From a virus, in the IMG/VR virus record IMGVR_UViG_3300031754_000017, positions 1 to 29,154 of that record: DNA of 29,154 nt; one strand, 5' to 3'. Within the stretch, counting starts at the first letter, position 1; every line of letters starts with the position of its first letter. Both the position numbers and the translations under genes were made by a program. Below the pieces are notes generated by a model. That model had not been told where the DNA came from. It saw only the letters and a program-made list of their open reading frames with translations, and made no database searches. This document shows positions 15,167 to 21,737 of this stretch, in pieces.

Positions 15167-17743
15167 ATGGGCTCGCTGATGGGGAAGGGCAAGAAGAACA
15201 TCAAGCCGGACTATACCGGCTTGCAATTGCAGACCGCGGTCGCGACCTTGCCGATTCCGCTCCTTTGGGGCCGGCAGAAGCTCACCGGAAATTTGATCTG
15301 GTACAATGGCTTTACGGCGTTCAAGGTCAAGCCGCATGGCAAGGGCGGCGGCAAGGGCGGCATTCTTGGCGGCGGTAGCAGCCAGACAGAGACCGACTAT
15401 CGCGCCGACATCATCCTCGCGTTGTGCGAGGGCCCGATTAGCGGCATCGGCTTTACGTGGCAGAACCAGAGCCTATTCGCCTACCAATATCTGATGTTTA
15501 ATCTGTTCTTCGGCGGCGGCGGCCCGGCGGGTGAGCAAGATATCTGGCAATGGCTGACGTGGTGGTATCCCTCGCAGGCGCTCCATTACGCCGGAACCGC
15601 CTATATGGCGGCGGCGTGGTACCAGATGGGCGCGACGCCGACGATCGGCAACTTGAGTTTTGAGGTTGTCGGCCAAATGTCCGGCTCCGGCGCGAACGGC
15701 GTCGATGCGGACCCTGCCTTGGTCATCTTCGACTTTCTAACCAATGCGCGCTATGGCGCGGGCTTCGATCCCAACTCGATCGACGGGACGACGCTATTCG
15801 GCCCCGGCGGCGACGCGAGCTTGCAGACTTATTGCAAATCGCTCGGCATCGCGATGTCGCCCTTGATCTCGTCGCAAGAGGCGGCGTCGAGCATCCTCAA
15901 CCGCTGGCTGCAGATCTGCAATTGCTCCGCCGTTTGGACCGGCGGGCAATTGAAGTTCATTCCCTACGGCGATACCGAGGTCATTGCCGGCTCGACCCAG
16001 ACCTTTACCAGAAACTTCTCGATCCCCTACGTCGTTCCGCCGGGCAGCGGCACCACCTATCAATTGCCGGCGACGATTACCGTCTCCTCGCCGGCGGACT
16101 TCGTCTCGGACGGCGGCGTCGTCTATGCCGAGAGCGGCATTCCGCTGATCTACATCGGCATCTTTACGATCACCTTTACTAACTTCACCTTGTTTCCCGG
16201 CACCTACGGCATGACGCAGCTCGGCACTTACGTCTTCGCCGAGGGCGACGAAGGCAAGCCGGTAACGATGACGTACACGGTCAAGGCCTCGACCGGCTTC
16301 GCGCCGTTGCTCACGCCGATCTACGATCTCGTCGACAGCGACTATATCGCCGACAAGGACAAGGACCCGGTCAACGTCGAGCGGGTCGACGTCTTCTCGC
16401 TGCCGGCGATCCAACGCATCGAGGTCACTAGCCGCTCGAATTCCTATTCGGTAACGCCGGTCGAGGCGCGCGACCAAGCGCAAGTCGAGATGTACGGTCC
16501 GCGGGTCGGCCCGACCGTCACCGCGCACGAGATCTGCGACGAGTTTACGATCGGGCCGGTCGTCGCGCAGTTAATCCTTCAGCGCGGCCTCTATGTCCGC
16601 GCCAAGTACACCTTCAAGCTCTCTTGGGAATTCTGCCTGCTCGATCCGATGGACGTCATTACGATCACCGACGACGCGCTCGGCCTTGAGCAAAAGAGCG
16701 TCAGGATCGTGTCGATCGAGGAGGACGACAACGGCCTCTTGACCGTCGTCGCGGAGGAGCTTGTCTCCGGCATTGGAACACCGGCGGCGAACCCAAGCTC
16801 CGGCAATCTCGGTCCGCAGCACAATTTCTCGCAGACCGCGATCTCGGTTAATCCGCCGGTTCTCTACCAGCCGCCGACCTCGCTAACCGGCGGCACCGCG
16901 CAGATCTGGGCTGGCGCGTCGCCGCAGGCGGCGGGCGCGAGCACGCAATGGGGTGGCTGTAATATCTACGCCTCGCTCGACGGAACGACCTACGCGCAAG
17001 TCTCGACGATCACCAAGCCGGTTAGTCAGGGCGTGCTCTCCGCCTATCTGCCGATCGCGATCGCCGGCACGGATCCGACCGATACGCTCTCCGTCGATCT
17101 GACGATGAGCTCAGGAACGCTGACCGGAACGGATTCGACGTCCGCCTCGCTTGGCGGCGTGACGCGATCGCTCGTCGATAACGAGTTAATCTCGTTCACC
17201 AACGCGATCCTGACCGCGACTAGCAAATACAACCTGACCGGGCTTTACCGCGGCTTGAGCGGAACGTCGCCGGCGGCGCACTCGACCGGCGCGCCCTTCG
17301 CGCATCTCGATGACGCGATCGTCACCTATGACATTCCGGCCGGTATTACTGGGCAGACTATCTATTTCAAATTCCAGAGCTTCAACGCCTTTGGCGGCGG
17401 CGAGCAGCAGCTCTCCGACTGCGCGGTCTTCACGATTGTCGTCGGGACCGCCGGAACGGCCCATCCAATCGCGATCCAGCTTCAGACCGGATCGCCGGTC
17501 GATCTCGGCGCGGTTATCGACGCGCCGGCGATCTCTGACGACTTCGGCGCGGTCACTAGCCCGGTCGGCATTACGATCGACCTCGGCAACTTTGGCGTTG
17601 TTCCGCATCCGATCGCGGTCGAGCTGGCGACCGGCAGGCCGGTCGATTTCGGACCGGTCGCCAACATCGTCACTGTCAGCGACGACTTCGGCGCTATCCT
17701 CGACGCGCCGATCCACACCACCGACCTCGGGACCGTTCCGTGA
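15167..17743 (+). CDS. Tail tip / host-specificity protein (gpJ or GTA 'megatron'-like)
   Basis: This 858-residue protein starts at ATG 15167, four bases after the peptidase stop. The opening (GLQLQTAVATLPIPLLWGRQ, then a GKGGGKGGILGGG loop, then TDYRADIILALCEGPISGIG) is typical of alphaproteobacterial phage tail tip proteins that close the tail and contact the receptor. Residues about 130-300 (LSFEVVGQ, YGAGFDPNSID, RWLQICNCSAVW) and 490-570 (DLVDSDYIADKDKDPV, YGPRVGPTVTAHEICD, PMDVITITDD) follow the hub-type beta domains. The last about 95 residues are two copies of an HPIA-x-x-L-x-TG module. It is shorter than the about 1100-1300 residues common in this family, and the extreme C-terminus probably carries specificity. 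Confidence 0.85.
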   Translation: MGSLMGKGKKNIKPDYTGLQLQTAVATLPIPLLWGRQKLTGNLIWYNGFTAFKVKPHGKGGGKGGILGGGSSQTETDYRADIILALCEGPISGIGFTWQNQSLFAYQYLMFNLFFGGGGPAGEQDIWQWLTWWYPSQALHYAGTAYMAAAWYQMGATPTIGNLSFEVVGQMSGSGANGVDADPALVIFDFLTNARYGAGFDPNSIDGTTLFGPGGDASLQTYCKSLGIAMSPLISSQEAASSILNRWLQICNCSAVWTGGQLKFIPYGDTEVIAGSTQTFTRNFSIPYVVPPGSGTTYQLPATITVSSPADFVSDGGVVYAESGIPLIYIGIFTITFTNFTLFPGTYGMTQLGTYVFAEGDEGKPVTMTYTVKASTGFAPLLTPIYDLVDSDYIADKDKDPVNVERVDVFSLPAIQRIEVTSRSNSYSVTPVEARDQAQVEMYGPRVGPTVTAHEICDEFTIGPVVAQLILQRGLYVRAKYTFKLSWEFCLLDPMDVITITDDALGLEQKSVRIVSIEEDDNGLLTVVAEELVSGIGTPAANPSSGNLGPQHNFSQTAISVNPPVLYQPPTSLTGGTAQIWAGASPQAAGASTQWGGCNIYASLDGTTYAQVSTITKPVSQGVLSAYLPIAIAGTDPTDTLSVDLTMSSGTLTGTDSTSASLGGVTRSLVDNELISFTNAILTATSKYNLTGLYRGLSGTSPAAHSTGAPFAHLDDAIVTYDIPAGITGQTIYFKFQSFNAFGGGEQQLSDCAVFTIVVGTAGTAHPIAIQLQTGSPVDLGAVIDAPAISDDFGAVTSPVGITIDLGNFGVVPHPIAVELATGRPVDFGPVANIVTVSDDFGAILDAPIHTTDLGTVP
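17461..17742 (+). repeat. Two-copy coding repeat at the C-terminus of the tail tip protein
   Basis: Copy 1 (from 17461) reads HPIAIQLQTGSPVDLG, then SDDFGAV, then TIDLG. Copy 2 (from about 17608) reads HPIAVELATGRPVDFG, then SDDFGAI, then TTDLG. The unit is about 47 residues. Confidence 0.8.
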
Positions 17744-17823
17744 TCTGGCAAGCTATCATCGTCGGCATATGCCTATTGAACATTGCGCTTGCCATCCGCG
17801 CCTTCCTCGCGCCCTACGACTAA
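17740..17823 (+). CDS. 27-residue single-pass membrane microprotein
   Basis: GTG 17740 overlaps the tail tip stop as GTGA and runs to TAA 17821-17823. The product (starting with V-I-W-Q) is almost entirely hydrophobic (AIIVGICLLNIALAI) and then ends in RAFLAPYD. It therefore looks like one short transmembrane helix with a small C-terminal tail. It fills the gap between the tail tip and fibre genes, whose start is 9 nt downstream. Coupling and the tight fit support translation. Its function is unknown. A role in the host membrane (lysis timing or exclusion) is conjecture. Confidence 0.55.
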   Translation: MIWQAIIVGICLLNIALAIRAFLAPYD

Positions 17824-17832
17824 GGAACCCAG

Positions 17833-18369
17833 ATGAGCGAGCAGCTACAACTAAGGCGCGGCACCGCGGCGCAGATTATCGCCAATACGCCGGCGCAGGG
17901 CGAGGTCTGGGTCGACACCGACGATTTCCGCCTCGTCGTCGGCGACGGCTCGACCGCCGGCGGCTATCCCGTTCCCAAGATGAGCGAAATGGGATCGCTG
18001 ATGGTCGTCGCCAAGGCGGTCAACGCCAATCTGGTCGCCGATACCCCGCTCGTCATCGACTTGCCGGATACCGTTACCCGCTACCGCATCACCCGCGTTA
18101 CTGCGCTCGCGCCGTCGATCTCGCTTACGACGGCTCAAGCGGCGCTCTACAACGCGAGCGGCGGAACCGGCGTCGCCATCTGCGCGCCGCAGGCGCTCGC
18201 CGGCCTGACGACCAACGCGGCGGCGACGGCGGGCAACGCCATCGACCTGGCGCTCGCCTTGGCGGCGGCGACCTTCTTTATCGCCACGACGCTCTATTTC
18301 CGGATTACGACGCCCCAAGGCTCCGCGGCGACGCTCGACGTCATCCTCCACATCCAGCCATACGACTGA
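17833..18369 (+). CDS. Tail fibre protein with an Mtd/hyaluronidase-type N-terminal domain
   Basis: This 178-residue protein starts at ATG 17833 after AAGGAACC. The N-terminus (LQLRRGTAAQIIANTPAQG, then VWVDTDDFRLVVGDGSTAGG) is the small beta-prism-like module shared by many phage fibres, including Mtd of Bordetella phage BPP-1. This module anchors the fibre or forms its trimer base. The remainder (VADTPLVIDLPDTVTRYRI, then LYFRITTPQGSAA) is a beta domain in the style of short phage fibre tips. It is much shorter than Mtd and no C-type-lectin end is visible. It probably forms a short receptor-binding fibre at the tip. Confidence 0.75.
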   Translation: MSEQLQLRRGTAAQIIANTPAQGEVWVDTDDFRLVVGDGSTAGGYPVPKMSEMGSLMVVAKAVNANLVADTPLVIDLPDTVTRYRITRVTALAPSISLTTAQAALYNASGGTGVAICAPQALAGLTTNAAATAGNAIDLALALAAATFFIATTLYFRITTPQGSAATLDVILHIQPYD

Positions 18370-18476
18370 CGAGAGCGGGCCTAGGACGCTGGTTTCGCGT
18401 CCGCGGCTATCAATTCCCCTGCCGGACGCAAGATCACCGCCGGCGAGCTTCTCTCGCCGATCTCGAGGACGCTCCC

Positions 18477-18665
18477 ATGCCGCAAGACGAAGCCGCCGCC
18501 AAGATCGAAGCCCTTCTCGCGAGCAAGAGCGATCTCGATCGCCGCAACGCCGAGACGCTCAATATGGGATCTTACGAGCGATGGACCGCCGACGCGCTGG
18601 AGGCGCTGCTTAAGACCGTCGCTGACCAGCAGGCGCGGGCGCTGTCACCCGCTGCGCCGGCCTGA
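18477..18665 (+). CDS. Small hypothetical helical protein
   Basis: This 62-residue protein starts at ATG 18477, about 107 nt after the fibre gene. It is mostly alpha-helical and charged (AAAKIEALLASKSDLDRRNA, then WTADALEALLKTVADQQARA), with no signal or membrane segment. It ends in TGA 18663-18665, overlapping the CTG proposed as the start of the LuxR-type HTH gene. The upstream 107 nt (18370-18476) show no convincing gene. I do not recognise the family. A role next to the lysis genes is suggested only by position. Confidence 0.55.
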   Translation: MPQDEAAAKIEALLASKSDLDRRNAETLNMGSYERWTADALEALLKTVADQQARALSPAAPA

Positions 18666-18883
18666 TCGCGCTCTCGCCGCGCGAGCGCGAATGCCTGCTG
18701 TGGGTCGCGCGCGGCAAGACCTACACCGAGATTGCGGCTATCCTCGGGATCTCGTTTGGAACGGTCAAAACCAATCTCGACTGCGCCCGCTTCAAGCTCA
18801 ATTGCGCCACCATGCCGCAAGCGACCGCAGCCGCGGTTGCTCAGGGCATCCTGACCAGCAATGACCTCGGAGGCCGAACGTGA
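18662..18883 (+). CDS. LuxR-type (GerE) helix-turn-helix protein without a normal start codon
   Basis: The frame open from 18626 to TGA 18881-18883 encodes LSPRERECLLWVARGKTYTE, then IAAILGISFGTVKTNLDCAR, a textbook LuxR-type HTH (helix 2 TYTEIAAILG, recognition helix SFGTVKTNLD). The frame has no ATG, GTG or TTG before this domain. The only candidate is CTG 18662, which overlaps the preceding stop as CTGA. A -1 slip from the upstream gene is possible, but no slippery heptamer is visible. The endolysin start (GTG 18880) overlaps its stop. A DNA-binding protein just ahead of the lysis genes might time late expression. An internal ATG would remove the HTH, so that reading is unlikely. Confidence 0.6.
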   Translation: MIALSPRERECLLWVARGKTYTEIAAILGISFGTVKTNLDCARFKLNCATMPQATAAAVAQGILTSNDLGGRT

Positions 18884-19410
18884 CCCCTAATGAATGGGAA
18901 GCCGTGCTGCGCAAGATCGCGCCGCACGGCAAGGCCGAGATTATTGAGGGCTTCGCGGCGGAGCTGCCGCGCCTGACGGCAAAATATCATATCGACACGC
19001 CGCAGCGGCAGGCGCACTACCTCGCCCAGGTCGCGCACGAGAGCGACCACTTACAGACCATGGAGGAGTACGCCAGCGGCTCGGCTTACGAGGGTCGCAA
19101 GGATCTCGGCAACGTCGTCAAGGGCGACGGCCGCCGGTTCAAAGGCCGCGGCCTCATCCAACTGACCGGACGTTACAACTATACCGCCGCGTCGAAGGCG
19201 TTCGACTATGACTTCGTTACTCAGCCGGCGGACGCCGGCAAGATGCCATGGGCGGCGGAGATCGCTGCTTGGTACTGGTCGACGCACCGGCTCAACAAGC
19301 ATGCCGACAAGGACGATGTCCGCGCCGCGACTAAGGCGATTAACGGCGGACTGAACGGCCTTGGCAGCCGGATCGCGTATCTCGACCGCGCCAAGACCGC
19401 GCTCGCATGA
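18880..19410 (+). CDS. Endolysin, glycoside hydrolase family 19
   Basis: This 176-residue protein starts at GTG 18880 after CTCGGAGGCC, with a GTGA overlap. It would cut the glycan strands of peptidoglycan for lysis. The single GH19-like catalytic domain shows AHYLAQVAHESDHL with the acid Glu54, EEYASG with candidate second acid Glu62 or Glu63, RRFKGRGLIQLTGRYNY, and AAWYWSTHRLNKHAD. These are the hallmark blocks of phage GH19 lysozymes. There is no signal peptide or SAR anchor, so release should depend on a holin, which fits the membrane protein encoded next. Confidence 0.9.
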   Translation: MTPNEWEAVLRKIAPHGKAEIIEGFAAELPRLTAKYHIDTPQRQAHYLAQVAHESDHLQTMEEYASGSAYEGRKDLGNVVKGDGRRFKGRGLIQLTGRYNYTAASKAFDYDFVTQPADAGKMPWAAEIAAWYWSTHRLNKHADKDDVRAATKAINGGLNGLGSRIAYLDRAKTALA

Positions 19411-19742
19411 CCGAGGAGCCGCCGCCGATGGGTGTTCTTGAAGAAGGCGTCAAGACCGCCGGCGGAATCGTTGACGCGCTACGAACGCAGCCATTGGCGC
19501 TCGCAATGGGCTTGATGAACATCGCCCTATTGCTCTTTCTTTTCTACTATCTGAGCCGGATTACCTCGCGCACCGAGACGACCGTCGCCGCGCTCTTTAC
19601 CGCCAATGACAAGCTCTACACGCAGTGGGCGGACATCATCAAAGACACGAACGCGCTCGTCGAGAAGTCGACCCATTGCATCCTGCCGGAGGACGCGCTC
19701 CGGCTAATGCAGAACGGACGTCCTCCTTCTCCGCCGCCCTAA
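19407..19742 (+). CDS. Holin- or spanin-like membrane protein
   Basis: This 111-residue protein starts with an ATGA overlap with the endolysin. Residues about 32-49 (LAMGLMNIALLLFLFYYL) form one strong transmembrane helix. It is followed by a charged periplasmic-style domain (RTETTVAALFTANDKLYTQW, then KDTNALVEKSTHC) and a Pro-rich tail. One helix with a C-terminal coiled segment could be a class III holin or an inner-membrane spanin. No second spanin gene with a lipobox is visible nearby. It is the last gene before the late terminator. Confidence 0.7.
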   Translation: MTEEPPPMGVLEEGVKTAGGIVDALRTQPLALAMGLMNIALLLFLFYYLSRITSRTETTVAALFTANDKLYTQWADIIKDTNALVEKSTHCILPEDALRLMQNGRPPSPPP

Positions 19743-19773
19743 AAGAAGCTTTGTCGGGTTCTTCCACAGCGAT

Positions 19774-19813
19774 CCCCCGTCCGGCTCCGCGCCGGTCGGG
19801 GGTCCTTTTTTTT
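19774..19813 (+). terminator. Rho-independent terminator of the late operon
   Basis: CCCCCG-T-CCGGC (19774-19785) pairs with GCCGG-T-CGGGGG (19791-19802) with one T-T mismatch and a 5-nt loop. After CC come eight T residues (19806-19813). It is placed 31 nt after the last + strand gene. On the other strand no T-run follows the hairpin, so it works for the + strand only. Confidence 0.9.
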
Positions 19814-19820
19814 GCCTTCG

Positions 19821-20081
19821 TCATAGCGGATCGATGTTCTCCTCCATTGCGAGGTCGAGCCAGCGGACGATCGCGCGCCTCGACGTCAAGCCGTCAACGC
19901 TCTCGCGAAGCTTGTCGAGCCCCGGGTCCGCCGCCCACGGTCCGGCGATCCACTGCCGGAAATAGGCGCGGAGCGCGGCGATCTGTCCGTCGTCGAGCGG
20001 ATCGCCGCGGAGGTACGCCTCGACCGCCGGACGGAGAACGCCGCTCGTCTCGTTCATCCAGTAGCCGGGAGCGGCGGTCAT
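19821..20081 (-). CDS. Hypothetical phage protein
   Basis: This 86-residue protein starts at ATG 20081, with GGTGA about 10 nt upstream. GTG 20096 is an alternative. It contains NETSGVLRPAVEAYLRG, then DDGQIAALRAYFRQWIAGPW, a helical pattern I recall from small phage proteins of unknown function. It then has a helical C-terminus with RRAIVRWLDLAMEENI. There are no membrane segments and no Cys. It follows the Cys-cluster gene by about 20 nt on the same strand and is the last gene of the leftward block, ending 8 nt past the late terminator. Convergent transcription meets here. Confidence 0.65.
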   Translation of the reverse strand: MTAAPGYWMNETSGVLRPAVEAYLRGDPLDDGQIAALRAYFRQWIAGPWAADPGLDKLRESVDGLTSRRAIVRWLDLAMEENIDPL

Positions 20082-20100
20082 TGGTCGTCGAGTCACCAAG

Positions 20101-20655
20101 CTAGCGCGACTCCATCACCAGATTGATGACCTCGCCGCCGAGCGCCGCCGCCGTCTCGCCGAGGCTATGGGCCTTGGTGCTCAGATTGCTTTCGACCTCG
20201 TGCCATTGCCTATCGTCAGAGAGCGCCGGCGGAAAAATGACCGCGCCGCGCTGATTGTCCCAGCGCACCAACCCGACGATATTTTCCTCCGCGCGCCGCT
20301 CAAGGTAGCGACGCAGCGCCGGATCGCGGTGCGCGTCGGCAAAGCTTGGATCGACCCAGATCTGCACCGCCTGGATGGCCTCCCGCGCGCCAGTCTCGTT
20401 ATTCAACATCGTAATGTGATCTGGTATGACGTCGAGGACGTAGTGCGAGCGATCAGGACGCGAGAGATCCGCGGTGTCGTTGTTGACCAGCCAGCGGCAC
20501 GTCCAGAGCGCGCATTCGTGCGGCATTCCCGCCTTGTGATAGACGAGGCAACCCTTGCCGGTCTTCTGGTAACGACAGCGCACGCCCGCGCCTTTGCCGA
20601 GCGAATTGACCGGAAGAAGCTTGCAGCACAGCTGGCAGTCGCCGCACTGTCTCAT
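20101..20655 (-). CDS. YkgJ-type cysteine-cluster protein
   Basis: This 184-residue protein starts at ATG 20655, which overlaps the upstream small gene's stop as ATGA. Starting there puts the C-x2-C-x2-CC motif (CGDCQLCCKLLPV) at residue 4, the usual place. In-frame start codons further upstream, such as ATG 20679, have weaker support. Further Cys/His ligands follow (VRCRYQ, GCLVYH, HECALWTC). YkgJ-type proteins bind a metal or Fe-S centre, but their biochemical role is poorly defined. The rest (VLDVIPDHITMLNN, RDPALRRYLERRAEENIVGL) is soluble. It lies between the lysis module and the att region, where phages often carry lysogenic-conversion genes. Confidence 0.7.
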   Translation of the reverse strand: MRQCGDCQLCCKLLPVNSLGKGAGVRCRYQKTGKGCLVYHKAGMPHECALWTCRWLVNNDTADLSRPDRSHYVLDVIPDHITMLNNETGAREAIQAVQIWVDPSFADAHRDPALRRYLERRAEENIVGLVRWDNQRGAVIFPPALSDDRQWHEVESNLSTKAHSLGETAAALGGEVINLVMESR

Positions 20656-20900
20656 TCGTGGCTCGCCGGCAAAGACCATTCTGACGCGCGGATCAACCAA
20701 TCGATAGCGCGCCGGCCATATGGGTTCAGATGTATCGCCGCAAAGAGTTTGAAGCGCCGGGCCTCGCGGCGTGAGCAAAATTGCATCGTGATCTGGCCTC
20801 GGCCGTTGGAAAGATGCCGTATAGGCCCCTTCTCAATAGGCCCGCGTGGACACAGCCAGATCAAAACTCGACGGGCGGCCCGCCTCTTGAGGTTTCTCAC
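20652..20900 (-). CDS. Small basic hypothetical protein coupled to the Cys-cluster gene
   Basis: This 82-residue frame starts at GTG 20900 and ends in a 4-nt ATGA overlap with the Cys-cluster gene. It is very basic (RNLKRRAARRVLIWLCPRGP near the start, many Arg/Lys later) with a short hydrophobic patch VLIWLC. The ribosome-binding site is weak. The overlap and fit between two genes favour a real coding frame, but the composition could also arise by chance in high-GC DNA. No function can be suggested. Confidence 0.4.
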   Translation of the reverse strand: MRNLKRRAARRVLIWLCPRGPIEKGPIRHLSNGRGQITMQFCSRREARRFKLFAAIHLNPYGRRAIDWLIRASEWSLPASHE

Positions 20901-20925
20901 TTTATCGGTTGCCCCGCCGGCTTAT

Positions 20926-21345
20926 TTAAGTGGGTTGCGGCCGGCTTGAGTCGTCCTGGTGAATGCCCATCCGAACCTCAATCTCATGAATGTGCGTCCA
21001 CACCCGTTCAATCGAGGAGGTTTGGTCAACCCGCCTCTCGATCGCCTCGATGTGCTGCCGCATCAAATCGAGCGCTTCGAGGACGGGCGCTTGCGCTTGC
21101 TGGTTGCTCTTGGCGAGTCCATCCTCGAGCCTCTCGATCCGCCGCTCCGTTCGATCGCTCTGGAGCCTTATCTCCGTTCGAAACTCGTCCAGCTTCGTAA
21201 TGTTGGCGCGGATGCCTTTGTCGGCTCCGCGGATAGCTTGGTCGAACCTCAAGATGACGTAAATCAGCGCCGCCGTATTGGTGATAATAGCGATCGTCTG
21301 GATCCCGTCGATCCATGCTTCCACGACATCTACATTCAATATCAC
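20926..21345 (-). CDS. Membrane-anchored coiled-coil protein
   Basis: This 139-residue protein has GTG 21345 as the likely start, 7 nt after GGAGGGGGG. Residues about 14-32 (IQTIAIITNTAALIYVILR) form one transmembrane helix. Residues about 45-115 are a charged coiled coil (TEIRLQSDRTERRIERLEDG, IEAIERRVDQ). The topology resembles inner-membrane spanins or exclusion proteins. It lies on the opposite strand from the lysis genes, next to the tRNA, so it is probably expressed with the leftward block. Function is unproven. Confidence 0.6.
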   Translation of the reverse strand: MILNVDVVEAWIDGIQTIAIITNTAALIYVILRFDQAIRGADKGIRANITKLDEFRTEIRLQSDRTERRIERLEDGLAKSNQQAQAPVLEALDLMRQHIEAIERRVDQTSSIERVWTHIHEIEVRMGIHQDDSSRPQPT

Positions 21346-21389
21346 GCGTAAGCCCCCCTCCAATTGTCATAATCTTTGTTGGAGAAAGG

Positions 21390-21467
21390 TGGTCGGAGTG
21401 GCGTGATTTGAACACGCGACCTCATCGTCCCGAACGACGCGCGCTAACCAGGCTGCGCTACACTCCG
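21390..21467 (-). tRNA. tRNA-Pro (anticodon CGG), CCA end encoded
   Basis: Read on the minus strand, the acceptor stem CGGAGTG pairs perfectly with CACTCCG. The D-stem is GCGC/GCGC, the anticodon stem CGTCG/CGATG (one G-T pair) with loop TTCGGGA, and the T-stem GCGTG/CACGC with loop TTCAAAT. The discriminator is A (21393) and CCA follows at 21390-21392. All conserved positions are present, so the gene looks functional. It lies in a phage region beside the att-like sequence, so it is either phage-borne or the host target gene at a prophage junction. Confidence 0.93.
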
Positions 21468-21513
21468 ACAGCGCCCTCTTTTGGAAGGCGCGAAACTCCT
21501 ATTTGACCCATTC

Positions 21514-21737
21514 CGTTGCACAATCCGTTGCACCACTATTTGTCTGGGATTGCTAAGATCTTGAAATATTGGTCTAAATAATAGGATTAGAACCTTCGAT
21601 CTTATCGTCCCGAACGAAGCGGTCTAAGGCTCACGCGTTGATATTATTGACGTTTTTCGTTGCGTTTAGCTCAAATTGTCCCCGTTTGTTCCTCTCATTG
21701 CGTTGCATGCGTTGCACCAGGTCCTCTTTGCGTTGCA
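21514..21737. repeat. attP-like region: CGTTGCA arm-type repeats around a tRNA-like core
   Basis: CGTTGCA occurs in the same orientation at 21514-21520 and 21526-21532 (both as TCCGTTGCAC) and at 21701-21707, 21710-21716 and 21731-21737 (as GCGTTGCA). A near copy, CGTTGCG, lies at 21658-21664. The two left copies and three right copies flank the tRNA-like core (about 21604-21617). Clustered short direct repeats on both sides of a core, next to a tyrosine integrase gene, are the layout of integrase arm-binding sites. GGTCTAA also repeats at 21571 and 21621, flanking the core. Confidence 0.6.
21581..21627 (-). pseudogene. Decayed tRNA-Pro half (probable att core)
   Basis: The + strand at 21601-21627 matches the intact tRNA region 21421-21447 at 23 of 27 positions, with 14 bases identical (21604-21617: the anticodon stem-loop). 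Homology continues weakly through the T-arm (GATTAGAAC versus GATTTGAAC). The T-stem and acceptor stem are not complementary to any 5' half, so it is not a working tRNA. It most likely is the crossover region of the att site or a scar of earlier recombination. Confidence 0.65.

Noticed and set aside
17833-18369. Diversity-generating retroelement with the Mtd-like fibre as target
   Set aside because: No reverse transcriptase frame, no template repeat and no C-type-lectin end are visible in the window. The N-terminal module is widespread in ordinary fibres.
19774-19813. Bidirectional terminator serving both converging operons
   Set aside because: Only the + strand reading has a T-run. On the minus strand the hairpin is followed by mixed sequence.
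20779-20949. Possible + strand genes between 20167 and 21351
   Set aside because: They are antisense to the Cys-cluster and coiled-coil genes, which show clear motifs, a ribosome-binding site or start overlap. The + frames show none.
21514-21737. CRISPR array
   Set aside because: The CGTTGCA repeats are only 7-10 bp with irregular spacing, and no cas genes are present. Integrase arm sites are a better fit.
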